Made by a program: the position numbers and the translations under genes. A model generated the notes under the pieces. It worked only from the letters and a program-made list of their open reading frames with translations, ran no database searches and was not told the DNA's origin. A stretch of 64,000 bases of DNA from Massilia phosphatilytica (GTDB lineage Bacteria > Pseudomonadota > Gammaproteobacteria > Burkholderiales > Burkholderiaceae_D), in contig NZ_PUIP01000001.1 in NCBI RefSeq assembly GCF_002968015.1, forward strand, positions 496,001-560,000, read 5' to 3'. Shown in pieces: positions 46,359 through 54,647 of the stretch. Position 1 is the stretch's first letter; the number at the start of each line of letters is the position of its first letter.

Positions 46359-46985
46359 ATGCGCGACACCTGGATCTGGCATCCGCAACCGGACGAACAC
46401 GGCCGCAAAGTGCGCCTGCACGCGCCTTCGTGCGAAGCGAACCTGGACGGGCTGGCCGACCCCGAGGCCGCGGTGACGTTCGTGCCGGGCAGCGTGTGCG
46501 GCAGCATGCTGGATGGCGTGGCGCTGGCACCGTGCGGGCGCGCGACCGTCGATGCCGCCTGCCTCGGTGCCGCCATGATCGCCGAGCCGCCGTTCGTCCT
46601 GCCGGCTGGCAGGCAGGCGGCCGCCGGTGCCGTCGTGCGCGAGGCCGACGGCCGCATCTGGCTCGTGGCGCCGTCGAACGGCTTCGGCGGCTACGCGGTG
46701 ACGTTTCCGAAAGGGCGCGTCGAACCGGGCCTGTCGCTGCAGGCGACCGCCATCCGCGAAGTGTGGGAAGAATCCGGGCTGCTCGTGCAACCGGTGGCCT
46801 GGCTAGGCGATTTCCCTCGCACGCAGACCTTTACACGCTTTTACATCGCGCGCCGCATCGGCGGCCATCCCGCGCACATGGGATGGGAATCGCAGGCCGT
46901 CCACCTCGTCACGCCCCGGCAGGCGCGCGGCCTGCTGCATCGGGACACCGATCGCGCCGTGCTGGAGGCGCTGCTGCAAGCCTGA
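46359..46985 (+). CDS. Nudix hydrolase
   Basis: 208-residue nucleotide-diphosphate-type hydrolase. The Nudix box is seen at about 128-150 as GRVEPGLSLQATAIREVWEE then SGL: the REVWEESGL core that binds metal is intact, but the first Glu of the canonical Gx5Ex7REUxEExGU is Leu (PGL in place of PGE). The N-terminal 85 residues form a separate leading domain, and AAAGAVVREADGRIWLVAPS starts the Nudix fold. The start has a GAGGAAGG site. Substrate is unknown. It converges on the DsbA-like gene with four bases between. Confidence 0.85.
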   Translation: MRDTWIWHPQPDEHGRKVRLHAPSCEANLDGLADPEAAVTFVPGSVCGSMLDGVALAPCGRATVDAACLGAAMIAEPPFVLPAGRQAAAGAVVREADGRIWLVAPSNGFGGYAVTFPKGRVEPGLSLQATAIREVWEESGLLVQPVAWLGDFPRTQTFTRFYIARRIGGHPAHMGWESQAVHLVTPRQARGLLHRDTDRAVLEALLQA

Positions 46986-46989
46986 ACCT

Positions 46990-47640
46990 TCAGTGGCTGA
47001 CTGCGTACCTGTCCAGCAGCGTGCGCAGGCGCTGGTCCAGCGCGGCCGTGTGCGCATAGCCCGGGGCGACTTCCTGGATGCCGTCCGGCGTCTCGAGCAG
47101 GAGGGCAGGGAAGCTGCGTACGCCCAGGCCGCGGGCGCGGCGGAAATCGGCCTGCGTGGCGGCGATGGTGTCCGGGGCGAGCCAGGCCGCGTGCACGACG
47201 TCCGTCCCGATGTCGTGGCCTTGGGCGCCCAGGGCGGCTGCGGCGACAGTGGCCAGGATGCGGCCGTCCGTGGTGTCGAGTCCGTCGACATAGAACGCCA
47301 CCTGCAGCGCGCGGAACACGGCGAGCAGGTCCGCCTGCGGCGCCAGCCGGCGCACGGCGACGACGGCGCGGCAGATCGGCTCGGTGTCGTACACGAAGCC
47401 GCGCCGCGCCATGAATGCCGCGCGGTTGAACGGCAGGCCGCTGCTGGCTTCCACGCGGGCCCAGTGGGCCAGGCGGAATTCCTTCCCGGCGTCGTCAAGG
47501 ACGTCGGTGGCGCCGGCGCGCACACCGCCGACGACGATGTCGAGCGGCAGCCCGGGATGCAGGGCCATCAACCCGGCCAGTTCCTTGCCGAAGCCGTAGC
47601 ACCAGGAGCACATCGGGTCGCCTGCGAAGATGAGTGTCAT
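46990..47640 (-). CDS. DsbA-family thioredoxin-fold protein
   Basis: 216-residue protein with a DsbA-like thioredoxin fold and helical insertion. The redox motif is CSWC in FAGDPMCSWCYGFGKEL at residues 11-14, and the cis-Pro loop is GVRSFPALLLET near 175. There is no signal peptide, so it acts in the cytoplasm, like FrnE and 2-hydroxychromene-2-carboxylate isomerase relatives, presumably in disulfide or glutathione-linked redox work. The ATG has AAGGAAA upstream. Not part of an obvious operon. Confidence 0.87.
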   Translation of the reverse strand: MTLIFAGDPMCSWCYGFGKELAGLMALHPGLPLDIVVGGVRAGATDVLDDAGKEFRLAHWARVEASSGLPFNRAAFMARRGFVYDTEPICRAVVAVRRLAPQADLLAVFRALQVAFYVDGLDTTDGRILATVAAAALGAQGHDIGTDVVHAAWLAPDTIAATQADFRRARGLGVRSFPALLLETPDGIQEVAPGYAHTAALDQRLRTLLDRYAVSH

Positions 47641-47957
47641 GCGGATTTCCTTGTTCGTTGAATGGTCTGCGCTTGTTGCTGCGCGAAGGAATCATACGGC
47701 CGCGCCCGGCGGCGATAAATGCATGCAGGGTCAAGAGAATTGATACACGATGTAATGAATTCGGGGGCATCCCTCAGCATCAGCCGACGCGTTTGACTGA
47801 GGTCAAAAGGGATGCAAGGTAGGGAAGACAGCTGGAGGCTTTCCAATTTGTAATGTTCGTTGCGCCAGTTTTTAATATTCGCTTCAGGTTCCCGGCGTAC
47901 CGTTTCTATTGCATATCGGAAGCACTTCTTGTCGTCCCTTCTAAAGGCCGCTGCACC
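47641..47957. other. 317-bp intergenic region before the Tgl-like gene
   Basis: Less GC-rich than its surroundings. It contains a perfect inverted repeat TTTGAC-TGAG-GTCAAA at 47792-47807 and a 5' open extension of the next gene from ATG 47853 that lacks coding character. No other gene is seen; divergent promoters for the DsbA-like and Tgl-like genes are expected here. Confidence 0.4.
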
Positions 47958-49097
47958 GTGAAATTAGCCGCTTATCAAGAGCTCACCCCCCAGGAACTCG
48001 CCCCGCCGCGCTGCGGTGGCCTGGAACTCCTCTCGGACGATCCCGCGCAGCACCGCCAGGTCCTTGACAAGCTCGATGCACTCGGCGTGCGGCCGTATCT
48101 CGCACCGTCCGGTCACGGCCGCGGATTCGCGCTGTCGGCGGACGCCGCGCATGCGCTCGTGGACGATGGCGACACGCTGAACCTGTGCGGGGACCTCGGC
48201 ATCGACACGGTCGCGAACCTGGTCCACCTCGAACGCGAGATCGTGCTGGCGCTGCTGGCCGCGCCGCGCACGGTGCGCTTTGCGAGCGCCGCCGAATTCC
48301 TGGCTGCGGTCGCGATCCGGCGCAACATCGTCGTGGCCGCGCGCGCTACCCAGCTCGCGTTCGGCACGGCCGAAGCGGACCGCCCGGCCAGCCACTGGAC
48401 GTACGATGAAGACCGCGGCTTCACGGTCTTGCCCGGCCAGCCGCTGATCGAGGCTCTTACGCTCGCCACCCAGCCCGACGCGGACATGGGCCGCACCTAC
48501 GCATTTTCCTGCTACCGCGCGACGGAATACGTGATGCTGCTCGGGATCGCGCGCGAACTCGAACGGACGAACCCGCCGCTGCTCGCGGCCTTGCAGCGGC
48601 AGTGGGAAACGTCCGCGATCCAGTCGGGCGCCTTCCACGACGTCTTCCTCGTCGAATACGGGTCGTTCGACGCGCCGCTGCCGCCGCGCTGGTACGTGCC
48701 GGGCGATCGTGTGTGGTTCCGTAATCCGGACGCGTCGTCGTCGGATGCGTCCGGCTACGAAGGCTCGTGGGTGATCTATCTAGGCAACGGCTTGTTCAGC
48801 AATTTCTGGCAACGCGACCGGCCCTACAGCCTGGTCGCCAAATGCCTGGAGATCTACCACTGGCGCGATGGCACGTATGTCGATGCGGCCGGCGACTTGC
48901 GGATGAATGAGACGATCGTCGCGGCGCGCGTAGCGGAAACGGCCGCCAACCCGGCGGCGCTGGCGACGGTCGTCGCACGCATGTCGCGCCTGCGTGACGG
49001 GCGCGGCGTGTATGCCGACGGCGGCTGCATCGACGTCTCGCGCGAGTTCGCACGCCCGGTCTGCCCCGGCACCACGGACATCGTGCTGCCGGGCTGA
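47958..49097 (+). CDS. Tgl-like protein (putative protein-glutamine gamma-glutamyltransferase)
   Basis: 379-residue cytoplasmic protein. The C-terminal 240 residues resemble Bacillus spore-coat transglutaminase Tgl (245 aa) in order and spacing: FLAAVAIRRNIVVAARATQL, then TYAFSCYRATEYVMLLGIAR, then YVPGDRVWFRNPD and GYEGSWVIYLGNGLFSNFW. Cys185 in the FSC motif matches the catalytic Cys of Tgl (FEC). The Glu before that Cys in Tgl is Ser here, so the active site may differ. An N-terminal extension of about 110 residues has no recognised family. The GTG at 47958 (AAGG ten bases upstream) is favoured over ATG 47853; the choice is uncertain. If active it would make epsilon-(gamma-glutamyl)lysine cross-links. 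The family match is from memory. Confidence 0.55.
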   Translation: MKLAAYQELTPQELAPPRCGGLELLSDDPAQHRQVLDKLDALGVRPYLAPSGHGRGFALSADAAHALVDDGDTLNLCGDLGIDTVANLVHLEREIVLALLAAPRTVRFASAAEFLAAVAIRRNIVVAARATQLAFGTAEADRPASHWTYDEDRGFTVLPGQPLIEALTLATQPDADMGRTYAFSCYRATEYVMLLGIARELERTNPPLLAALQRQWETSAIQSGAFHDVFLVEYGSFDAPLPPRWYVPGDRVWFRNPDASSSDASGYEGSWVIYLGNGLFSNFWQRDRPYSLVAKCLEIYHWRDGTYVDAAGDLRMNETIVAARVAETAANPAALATVVARMSRLRDGRGVYADGGCIDVSREFARPVCPGTTDIVLPG

Positions 49098-49110
49098 CGT
49101 CCTGGATGCG

Positions 49111-50892
49111 CTAAGGCTCCAGGACGTAGTGGCCGGGCGCATCGCGCAAGGTGCGGCCTTGCGGAGGCGGCGCCACCCACGGCCCGGCCAGGCGGGCCAG
49201 CCAATGCTCCCACGCCGGCCACCAGCTGCCTTCCCGTACGCGCGTCTCGGCCTGCCAGCTGTCGGGGTCCGTGTAGGGCGCATCGTGCTCGTGCGTGCTC
49301 ATCTGGTAGCTGCGGTTGTGCGTGCCCGGCGGCGACACGACACCCGCGTTATGCCCGCCCGTCGTCAGCAGGAACGTCACCGAGGTATCGCTCAGCGGAA
49401 TGATTTTATAGACCGAGCGCCACGGCGCCACGTGGTCCGTCATCGTGCCGACCGCGAGGATGGGGATATGGATGTCCGTCAGCGCCACGGGCCGCCCGTT
49501 GACGAGGTAGCGCGCGCTCGCCAGGCTGTTCTGCAGGAACAGGTTGCGCAGGTATTGCGAATGCATGCGGCAGGGCATGCGCGTGGCGTCCGCATTCCAC
49601 GAGGCCAGGTCGTTGTCCTTGTCGGGGATGTCGAGCAGGTAGTGGCGCAGGCGGCGCGACCAGATCAGGTCGTTCGAACGCAGCAGCTGGAAGGCACCCG
49701 CCATCTGGCGCGTGTCGAGATAGCCCTGCTGCCACATCACGGCCTCGAGGAAGCTGACCTGGCTCTCGTCGATGAACAGCGACAGCTCGCCCGGCTCCGT
49801 GAAGTCGACCTGCGCGGCCAGCAAGGTCATGCTGGCGAAGCGATCGTCGCCGTCGCGCGCCATTGCCGCCGCCGCGATCGCCAGTAAAGTGCCGCCCAGG
49901 CAATAGCCACAGGCGTTGACCTGCGGGGCGCCGGTCTCGCGGATGACCGTGTCCAGCGATTCCATGATGCCGTGGCGGCGGTAATCGTCCAGCGACAGGT
50001 CGCGGTCGTCGGCCTGCGGGTTCTTCCACGAGATCATGTACACCGTGTGACCATGCTCGACGAGGTAGCGCACGAGCGAATTGTGCGGAGAGAGGTCGAG
50101 GATGTAGTACTTCATGATCCACGCCGGCACGATCAGCAGCGGCACGGCGTGCACCTGCGGCGTGACGGGGTCGTAGCGCAGCAGCTCGACGAGGTGGTTT
50201 TCCATGACGACCTTGCCGGGCGTGATAGCGACGTCGCGCCCGGGCCGGAAGCTGACGGGCGCCGACGTGCCGGCCAGCGCGCGGCGCATGTCCGTGCCCG
50301 CGCGGACAAGGCCGTTCGCGAGGTTCTGCCCGCCGCTGGCGAAAGTGACCTGCTGCGCGACCGGATTGGTGGCGATGAAGTTCGAGGGCGCGACACCGTC
50401 GAGCAGCTGGCGCGCGACGAACGTGACCACGTCGCCATGGTGCGACGACACGCCCCGCACGTCGCTCGTGGCCCGGTGCCACCATTGCTGCGTGAGCAGG
50501 AAGCCCTGGCTCAGCTGGTTCCACGGCCACGCATGCCAGAGCGGATCGTTGAAGCGCTTGTCCTGGGCCAGCGGCTGCACGGGCTCGGCCGGCGTGCCGA
50601 ACATGGCGCTGGCGCTGTACTGCAGCCAGCGCTGCAGGTTGCTGAAGGCCTGCACGCCCAGCTCCATCTGCTTGGCGGGCGAGAGCAGGAGGTGGGTGGC
50701 CCAGTCGTGCCACGCGCCGGCCAGCGCCGCCGGCGACACGTAGCCCGTCATGCGGCCCAGTGCGGCGTTCAGCGCCAGGTCGACGTGCGCATGTTCGACG
50801 CTGGCTTCGGGATAACGCGGCCGTGCGCCGCCCTGCCACGTGCTGGCCTCGCGCCGCTGTTCGCTCGGCGGGATGTCGGACAGGATGTTCAT
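49111..50892 (-). CDS. phaC: poly(3-hydroxyalkanoate) synthase, class I
   Basis: 593-residue polyester synthase polymerising 3-hydroxyacyl-CoA on granules. The N-terminal domain (about 60-230) is followed by an alpha/beta-hydrolase core with the lipase-like box NACGYCLGGTLLAIAA (nucleophile Cys), the Asp in GTMTDHVAPWRSVYK and the His in TTGGHNAGVVSPPG, a complete triad. The length is typical for class I. The ATG at 50892 has GGAGG four bases upstream; in-frame codons before it are not used. PhaA and PhaB genes are not adjacent, but hbdH and the patatin lie 4-6 kb away. Confidence 0.93.
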   Translation of the reverse strand: MNILSDIPPSEQRREASTWQGGARPRYPEASVEHAHVDLALNAALGRMTGYVSPAALAGAWHDWATHLLLSPAKQMELGVQAFSNLQRWLQYSASAMFGTPAEPVQPLAQDKRFNDPLWHAWPWNQLSQGFLLTQQWWHRATSDVRGVSSHHGDVVTFVARQLLDGVAPSNFIATNPVAQQVTFASGGQNLANGLVRAGTDMRRALAGTSAPVSFRPGRDVAITPGKVVMENHLVELLRYDPVTPQVHAVPLLIVPAWIMKYYILDLSPHNSLVRYLVEHGHTVYMISWKNPQADDRDLSLDDYRRHGIMESLDTVIRETGAPQVNACGYCLGGTLLAIAAAAMARDGDDRFASMTLLAAQVDFTEPGELSLFIDESQVSFLEAVMWQQGYLDTRQMAGAFQLLRSNDLIWSRRLRHYLLDIPDKDNDLASWNADATRMPCRMHSQYLRNLFLQNSLASARYLVNGRPVALTDIHIPILAVGTMTDHVAPWRSVYKIIPLSDTSVTFLLTTGGHNAGVVSPPGTHNRSYQMSTHEHDAPYTDPDSWQAETRVREGSWWPAWEHWLARLAGPWVAPPPQGRTLRDAPGHYVLEP

Positions 50893-51018
50893 GGTGCCTC
50901 CGAAGCAGGGCTGGATGCACGTTTGACCGGAATCCGCTCGGAAAGTGCCGCACGCGGGCACGCGTTTGCTTGATACAGCACAGATACGCATCAGGCATAG
51001 CCGCGTACCATGATTTTC

Positions 51019-51089
51019 GGCGAGGTAGCAAAGCGGTTATGCGACGGCTTGCAAAGCCGTTCAGACGTGTTCGACTCACGTCCTCGCCT
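51019..51089 (+). tRNA. tRNA-Cys (GCA)
   Basis: Complete cloverleaf. Acceptor GGCGAGG pairs with CCTCGCC, the D stem is GCA/TGC with loop AAGCGGTTA, the anticodon stem ACGGC/GCCGT carries loop TTGCAAA (anticodon GCA at 51051-51053), and the T stem ACGTG/CACGT carries loop TTCGACT. The discriminator base is T, as in cysteine tRNAs. The 3' CCA is not encoded (CAC follows). It closely follows the E. coli tRNA-Cys layout. Confidence 0.96.
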
Positions 51090-51139
51090 CACGAATTCTC
51101 CCGGTCCCGACTCGCTGTTTTTAGCGGGTTGACGTCGAC

Positions 51140-52174
51140 TCAACCGTTCGACGCCACGCTTTGCTCCCGCACCGTCTGTGGCGTCGTCCCGGTCCAGGCT
51201 TGAAACGCCCTGGCAAAGGAATTGGCATCCTCATAGCCCAGCAGGAAGGAGATTTCCGGGCCCGACATATGGGTGCTCCGCAAATAGTGATACGCCAGCG
51301 AGCGCCGCAAGTCGTCGAGCGCCTGCTGGAACGTAGTCCCTTCTTCCTGCAGCCGGCGCTGCAACGTGCGGGTGCTGACCGCCAGCTTGCGGCTGATCGC
51401 CTGCATGGACACTTCCCCGGCCGGCAGGCATTCCAGCAGCGTGCCGCGCACTCGCTCCAGCATGCTGGCACCGCGGTCCAGATCGGCCAGGCGCTGCCGC
51501 AACGCTGGTTCGAAGAACAGCCGCATCTTGTGGTTCTCGGTCAGGAATGGACGGTCCATGTCCACGTTGGCGAAGGTCAGCGCGGCGCACGGCGCGTCGG
51601 TCACCGCCACGCCGAAATGCGCAGCGTATTGCCCGGCATCTTCCTTGCGCATGGACTGCAGGGGCCAGGCGACGTGCAGCGGCCGGATATCGGTGCGCGT
51701 CGCCAGCCGCGCCAACTGCACGAAGAACACGAGCTTGAACGCAAGGAACACCACGGGCGGTGTCAACGTGGGGTCGATGAAATCGATCGTGACCGTGGAC
51801 TCGGCGGGCGCGCGCGTCACGCCGATCTGGATCGGCGCGATCAACTTGACGTATTTGCCGATCCGATCGAGCGCACCGGCCAGGTCGGGGCTGCACAGCG
51901 CGGCGAACAGCTCCGGATCGAACCAGTCGGACGACATCACGCGTGCGATGCGCAGCGGTGTCGGCAAGCCGGCATCGAGCGACATCGCTTCCTCGTCGAT
52001 CGCCGTCCACAGCTTGAAGAAACTGGTCGCATCCAGCCGAACGTTCTGACGCGCGAACAGGTCTGCCGGCAACTGTGCGCGGCGTAGCACTGGCGCCGTC
52101 GCCAGCCCCGCATCCTGCATCAACAACCGCCAGCCCGGCCAGATCGCGTACTCGAGTTTGTTCGTGGACCTCAT
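51140..52174 (-). CDS. AraC-family regulator (OruR/ArgR-like N-terminal domain)
   Basis: 344-residue transcription factor. An N-terminal effector domain of the arabinose-binding-like type (about 20-205) is followed by two helix-turn-helix motifs: SMQAISRKLAVSTRTLQRRL and GPEISFLLGYEDANSFARAF with QAWTGTTPQTVR. It is divergent from the SDR-YciI pair across 197 bp and is the obvious local regulator of that pair. Effector unknown. Confidence 0.9.
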   Translation of the reverse strand: MRSTNKLEYAIWPGWRLLMQDAGLATAPVLRRAQLPADLFARQNVRLDATSFFKLWTAIDEEAMSLDAGLPTPLRIARVMSSDWFDPELFAALCSPDLAGALDRIGKYVKLIAPIQIGVTRAPAESTVTIDFIDPTLTPPVVFLAFKLVFFVQLARLATRTDIRPLHVAWPLQSMRKEDAGQYAAHFGVAVTDAPCAALTFANVDMDRPFLTENHKMRLFFEPALRQRLADLDRGASMLERVRGTLLECLPAGEVSMQAISRKLAVSTRTLQRRLQEEGTTFQQALDDLRRSLAYHYLRSTHMSGPEISFLLGYEDANSFARAFQAWTGTTPQTVREQSVASNG

Positions 52175-52371
52175 GCATCGAGTCTATCCCGCAGAACACG
52201 CCACCACAATAGCCGATGGCGCCAGGCTGGCCGCCGTCGACGTTGGCGCGTTGTGCGGAAAAGTGGCGCGATCGGCGAGTGCGATCGGGTCGGCGCCGCG
52301 GCAAAGTGATGCCTGTGCCGGCAGCGAATGCGTCGTCCGCAACTACATGAATCTGACAAGAAGGCAAAGAC

Positions 52372-53179
52372 ATGAAAAAAACCATCGTGATTACCGGAGC
52401 ATCCTCGGGCTTCGGCCTGCTGCTGGCCAGCCAATTGCATCGACAAGGCCACCGTGTCATCGGCACGAGCCGCGCACCGGAGAGGTACGCCGGCAAGCTG
52501 CCTTTCGAGCTGCTGCGGCTGGATATCGGCGACGACCGGTCGGTCGCGGCATTCGCGGACGCGCTGTTCGAGCGCGCGCCGCAGGTCGATGTGCTGGTCA
52601 ATAACGCGGGCTACATGGTCACGGGTATCGCGGAAGAGACATCGATCGAGTTGGGGCGGCAGCAGTTCGAGACCAATTTCTGGGGGACGGTCAAGGTGAC
52701 GAATGCGCTGCTGCCGCATTTGCGCGCCCGGAAGCAGGGCCAGATCATTACCGTCAGTTCGATCGTCGGCCTGATCGGGCCGCCGAATCTCGCGTTCTAT
52801 ACCGCTTCCAAGCATGCGGTGCAGGGTTACTTCAAGTCGTTGCGGTTCGAGCTGGCCCAGTTCAACATCAAGGTCAGCATGCGAGCCGGTGTGGTTCAAG
52901 ACCAATCTCGCCCATCACGCCGTCGCCGCCACGCAGGGGCGCATCGCCGATTACGACACCTATCGCCGCAAGGCGGACGCGGCGACGCAGAAGGGCATCG
53001 ACGAGGCGGAGGCGCCCGATGCGGTCGTCGCGACCATCAACCGACTGATCGACGCACCGCACCCTGGATTCAGCAATCCGGTCGGCAAGATGACGGGTAT
53101 GATCCTGTTCTTGCAGAGCTATGCACCCAGGTTGTTCGAAAGCTCGATCATGAAAAGCGTGCAGACGGCCAAGCCATGA
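52372..53179 (+). pseudogene. short-chain dehydrogenase/reductase gene, frameshifted
   Basis: The first 170 codons encode a normal SDR: TGASSGFGLLLASQLHRQG cofactor loop, VLVNNAGYMVTG, and the catalytic YTASKHAVQGYFKSLRFELA. At about base 52881 the frame breaks: removing one G restores ...VSIEPVWFKTNLAHH and continues in the +1 frame through a typical SDR C-terminus (GFSNPVGKMTGMILFLQSYA) to a TGA at 53179. That stop overlaps the YciI ATG as ATGA, the coupling expected of the intact operon. So this is a single-base insertion in the genome or in the assembly. The unshifted frame runs on into the YciI gene by chance. It is divergent from the AraC regulator. Confidence 0.82.
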
Positions 53180-53472
53180 AATATTTTCTTTGCAAATATG
53201 TTCCGCCACGGCCGGATTTTCTCGCCACCATGTCCGCTGCCGAGCAAGCCTGGATGCAACAGCATGGCGCCTATCTGAACCGGTTGCTGGAGCAGGGCGT
53301 GATCGTGGCGCATGGACCGGTGATCGATGCCACCGGCGGCTATGGCGTCTCGCTCTACCGGATCGGGGATGACGACGACATTGCCGCATTCACGTCGGCC
53401 AACCCGATCGTCAAGAACGGCGTTGGCCACTACGAGCACTATGTCATGCCGCACCTGGCAGCGCGCGCCTGA
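53176..53472 (+). CDS. YciI-family protein
   Basis: 98-residue small cytoplasmic protein of the YciI/YCII-related (DGPF-like, ferredoxin-like dimeric alpha/beta) family: YFLCKYVPPRPDFLATMSAA, GAYLNRLLEQGVIVAHGPVI and ANPIVKNGVGHYEHYVMPHL follow the family layout, with a conserved His. Function in the family is mostly unknown; some members act in small-molecule breakdown. Its ATG overlaps the stop of the SDR reading frame, so it belongs to the same AraC-flanked operon. Confidence 0.85.
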   Translation: MKYFLCKYVPPRPDFLATMSAAEQAWMQQHGAYLNRLLEQGVIVAHGPVIDATGGYGVSLYRIGDDDDIAAFTSANPIVKNGVGHYEHYVMPHLAARA

Positions 53473-53521
53473 CGATCGTGCCGACTTGCCGCGCCGGCGC
53501 ATGCGCGTGGACCGGCAGGTG

Positions 53522-53550
53522 TTGACCCGGGCGCGAAAAGCCGATAGCAT
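53522..53550 (+). promoter_or_regulatory. promoter of the fructan/sucrose operon
   Basis: TTGACC (53522-53527) and TAGCAT (53545-53550) at exactly 17 bp. The predicted start point falls on the adjacent 18-bp operator. Confidence 0.55.
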
Positions 53551-53556
53551 TCCAGA

Positions 53557-53574
53557 AAATGACAACGATGGACA
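53557..53574. promoter_or_regulatory. fructan-regulon operator, copy 1
   Basis: AAATGACAACGATGGACA, found identically three times in the locus (also at 58838 and 63243). Its 15-bp core has weak dyad symmetry (TGNCNA-NNN-TNGNCA) and an internal ACG as in LacI-family sites. This copy overlies the expected transcription start of the LacI gene, so autoregulation is likely. Confidence 0.75.
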
Positions 53575-53624
53575 ATTTCTCGCGGTGACCTGCCGAGCGA
53601 GATTGCACCAGCAGAGGAGACGAG

Positions 53625-54647
53625 GTGTCGACCATTCACGATGTCGCCGAAAAAGCCGGCGTATCGATCAAGACCGTGTCGCGCGTGCTCAACGACGCGA
53701 GCAGCGTGTCGGAAAAGACGCGCCTGCGGATCGAGCACGCCATGCAGGCGCTCGACTTCGCGCCGTCCGCGGCCGCGCGCATGCTGCGCGGGCGCCCGAC
53801 CGATCTCGTGGCCGTCATCGCGGACCGGCTCACCACGACGCCGGATTCGTCCGAGATCATCAAGGGCATCCAGTCCGTTTGCGAAGAGTTGGGCAAGATG
53901 CTCATCATCGGCGAGACGGGCGGCCAGCCCCAGGTCGCCAGCCGCCTCGTGGCCGACATGCGCACCCGGCGCGTCGAAGCGATCATCTTCGCCACCACCT
54001 TCCACCGCGTCGTGACCATGAACGAGACGCTGGGGCAGACCCCGGCCGTGCTGGCAAACTGCTTCGAGGCGACGCCCCGGTTCGCGCAAGTCGTGCCGGA
54101 TGACGAAGGCGGCGGCTATGCGGCGGCGGAGGCGGTGCTGCAGGCGGGTCATCGCAAGATAGCGTTTCTGCAACTAACCGACGGCATGGTGGCGACGGCG
54201 CTGCGCATGCAGGGCTTCCGCCGCGCCATGCAGGATTACGGCGTGCAGCCGAACGACGCCTGGCTGCTGCACGGCACGACGCCGGACGAGGACGAGTTCA
54301 CGCAACTCAAGGCCCGCATCGAATGCCTGTTCGCGACGGACGACCGTCCCACCGCCATCCTGTGCGGCAACGACAAGATGGCGATCCGCGTCATCTTCAT
54401 CCTGCAGCGGCGCGGCATCCGCGTGCCGGAAGACATCTCCGTCGTCGGCTTCGACGATTTCCGTCTCCTGTCCGAAGCGTCCGATCCCGGCCTGACGACC
54501 GTCACGCTGCCGTACCGCGAGATCGGTGCGATCGCCGCGCGCCGGGCGCTCGGCGCCGAGCGCGAGCCGGCCGTGCTGCGCGTGCCGTGCCGCGCCGTCC
54601 TGCGGGGCACCGTGACGGCGCCGCGGGCAGGGAAGGCGGGTCAATGA
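53625..54647 (+). CDS. LacI-family regulator of the fructan/sucrose locus
   Basis: 340-residue repressor. The helix-turn-helix is at the very N-terminus (TIHDVAEKAGVSIKTVSRVL, NDASSVSEKTRLRIEHAM), followed by the hinge (SAAARMLRG) and a type I periplasmic-binding effector domain with DISVVGFDDFRLLSEASDPG. The GTG at 53625 has GGAG about eight bases upstream. The gene leads the operon it probably controls, with its TGA overlapping the binding-protein ATG. The effector is presumably fructose, sucrose or a phosphate ester of these. Confidence 0.9.
   Translation: MSTIHDVAEKAGVSIKTVSRVLNDASSVSEKTRLRIEHAMQALDFAPSAAARMLRGRPTDLVAVIADRLTTTPDSSEIIKGIQSVCEELGKMLIIGETGGQPQVASRLVADMRTRRVEAIIFATTFHRVVTMNETLGQTPAVLANCFEATPRFAQVVPDDEGGGYAAAEAVLQAGHRKIAFLQLTDGMVATALRMQGFRRAMQDYGVQPNDAWLLHGTTPDEDEFTQLKARIECLFATDDRPTAILCGNDKMAIRVIFILQRRGIRVPEDISVVGFDDFRLLSEASDPGLTTVTLPYREIGAIAARRALGAEREPAVLRVPCRAVLRGTVTAPRAGKAGQ

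Noticed and set aside
47853..47957. 5' extension of the Tgl-like gene from an ATG
   Set aside because: AT-rich and aromatic-rich translation unlike the rest, no clear ribosome site; kept only as an alternative start.
53041..53175. In-frame fusion of the SDR N-terminus to YciI as a bifunctional enzyme
   Set aside because: The linking stretch is Arg/Gly-rich out-of-frame sequence, and the +1 frame gives a normal SDR C-terminus; a frameshift explains it better.
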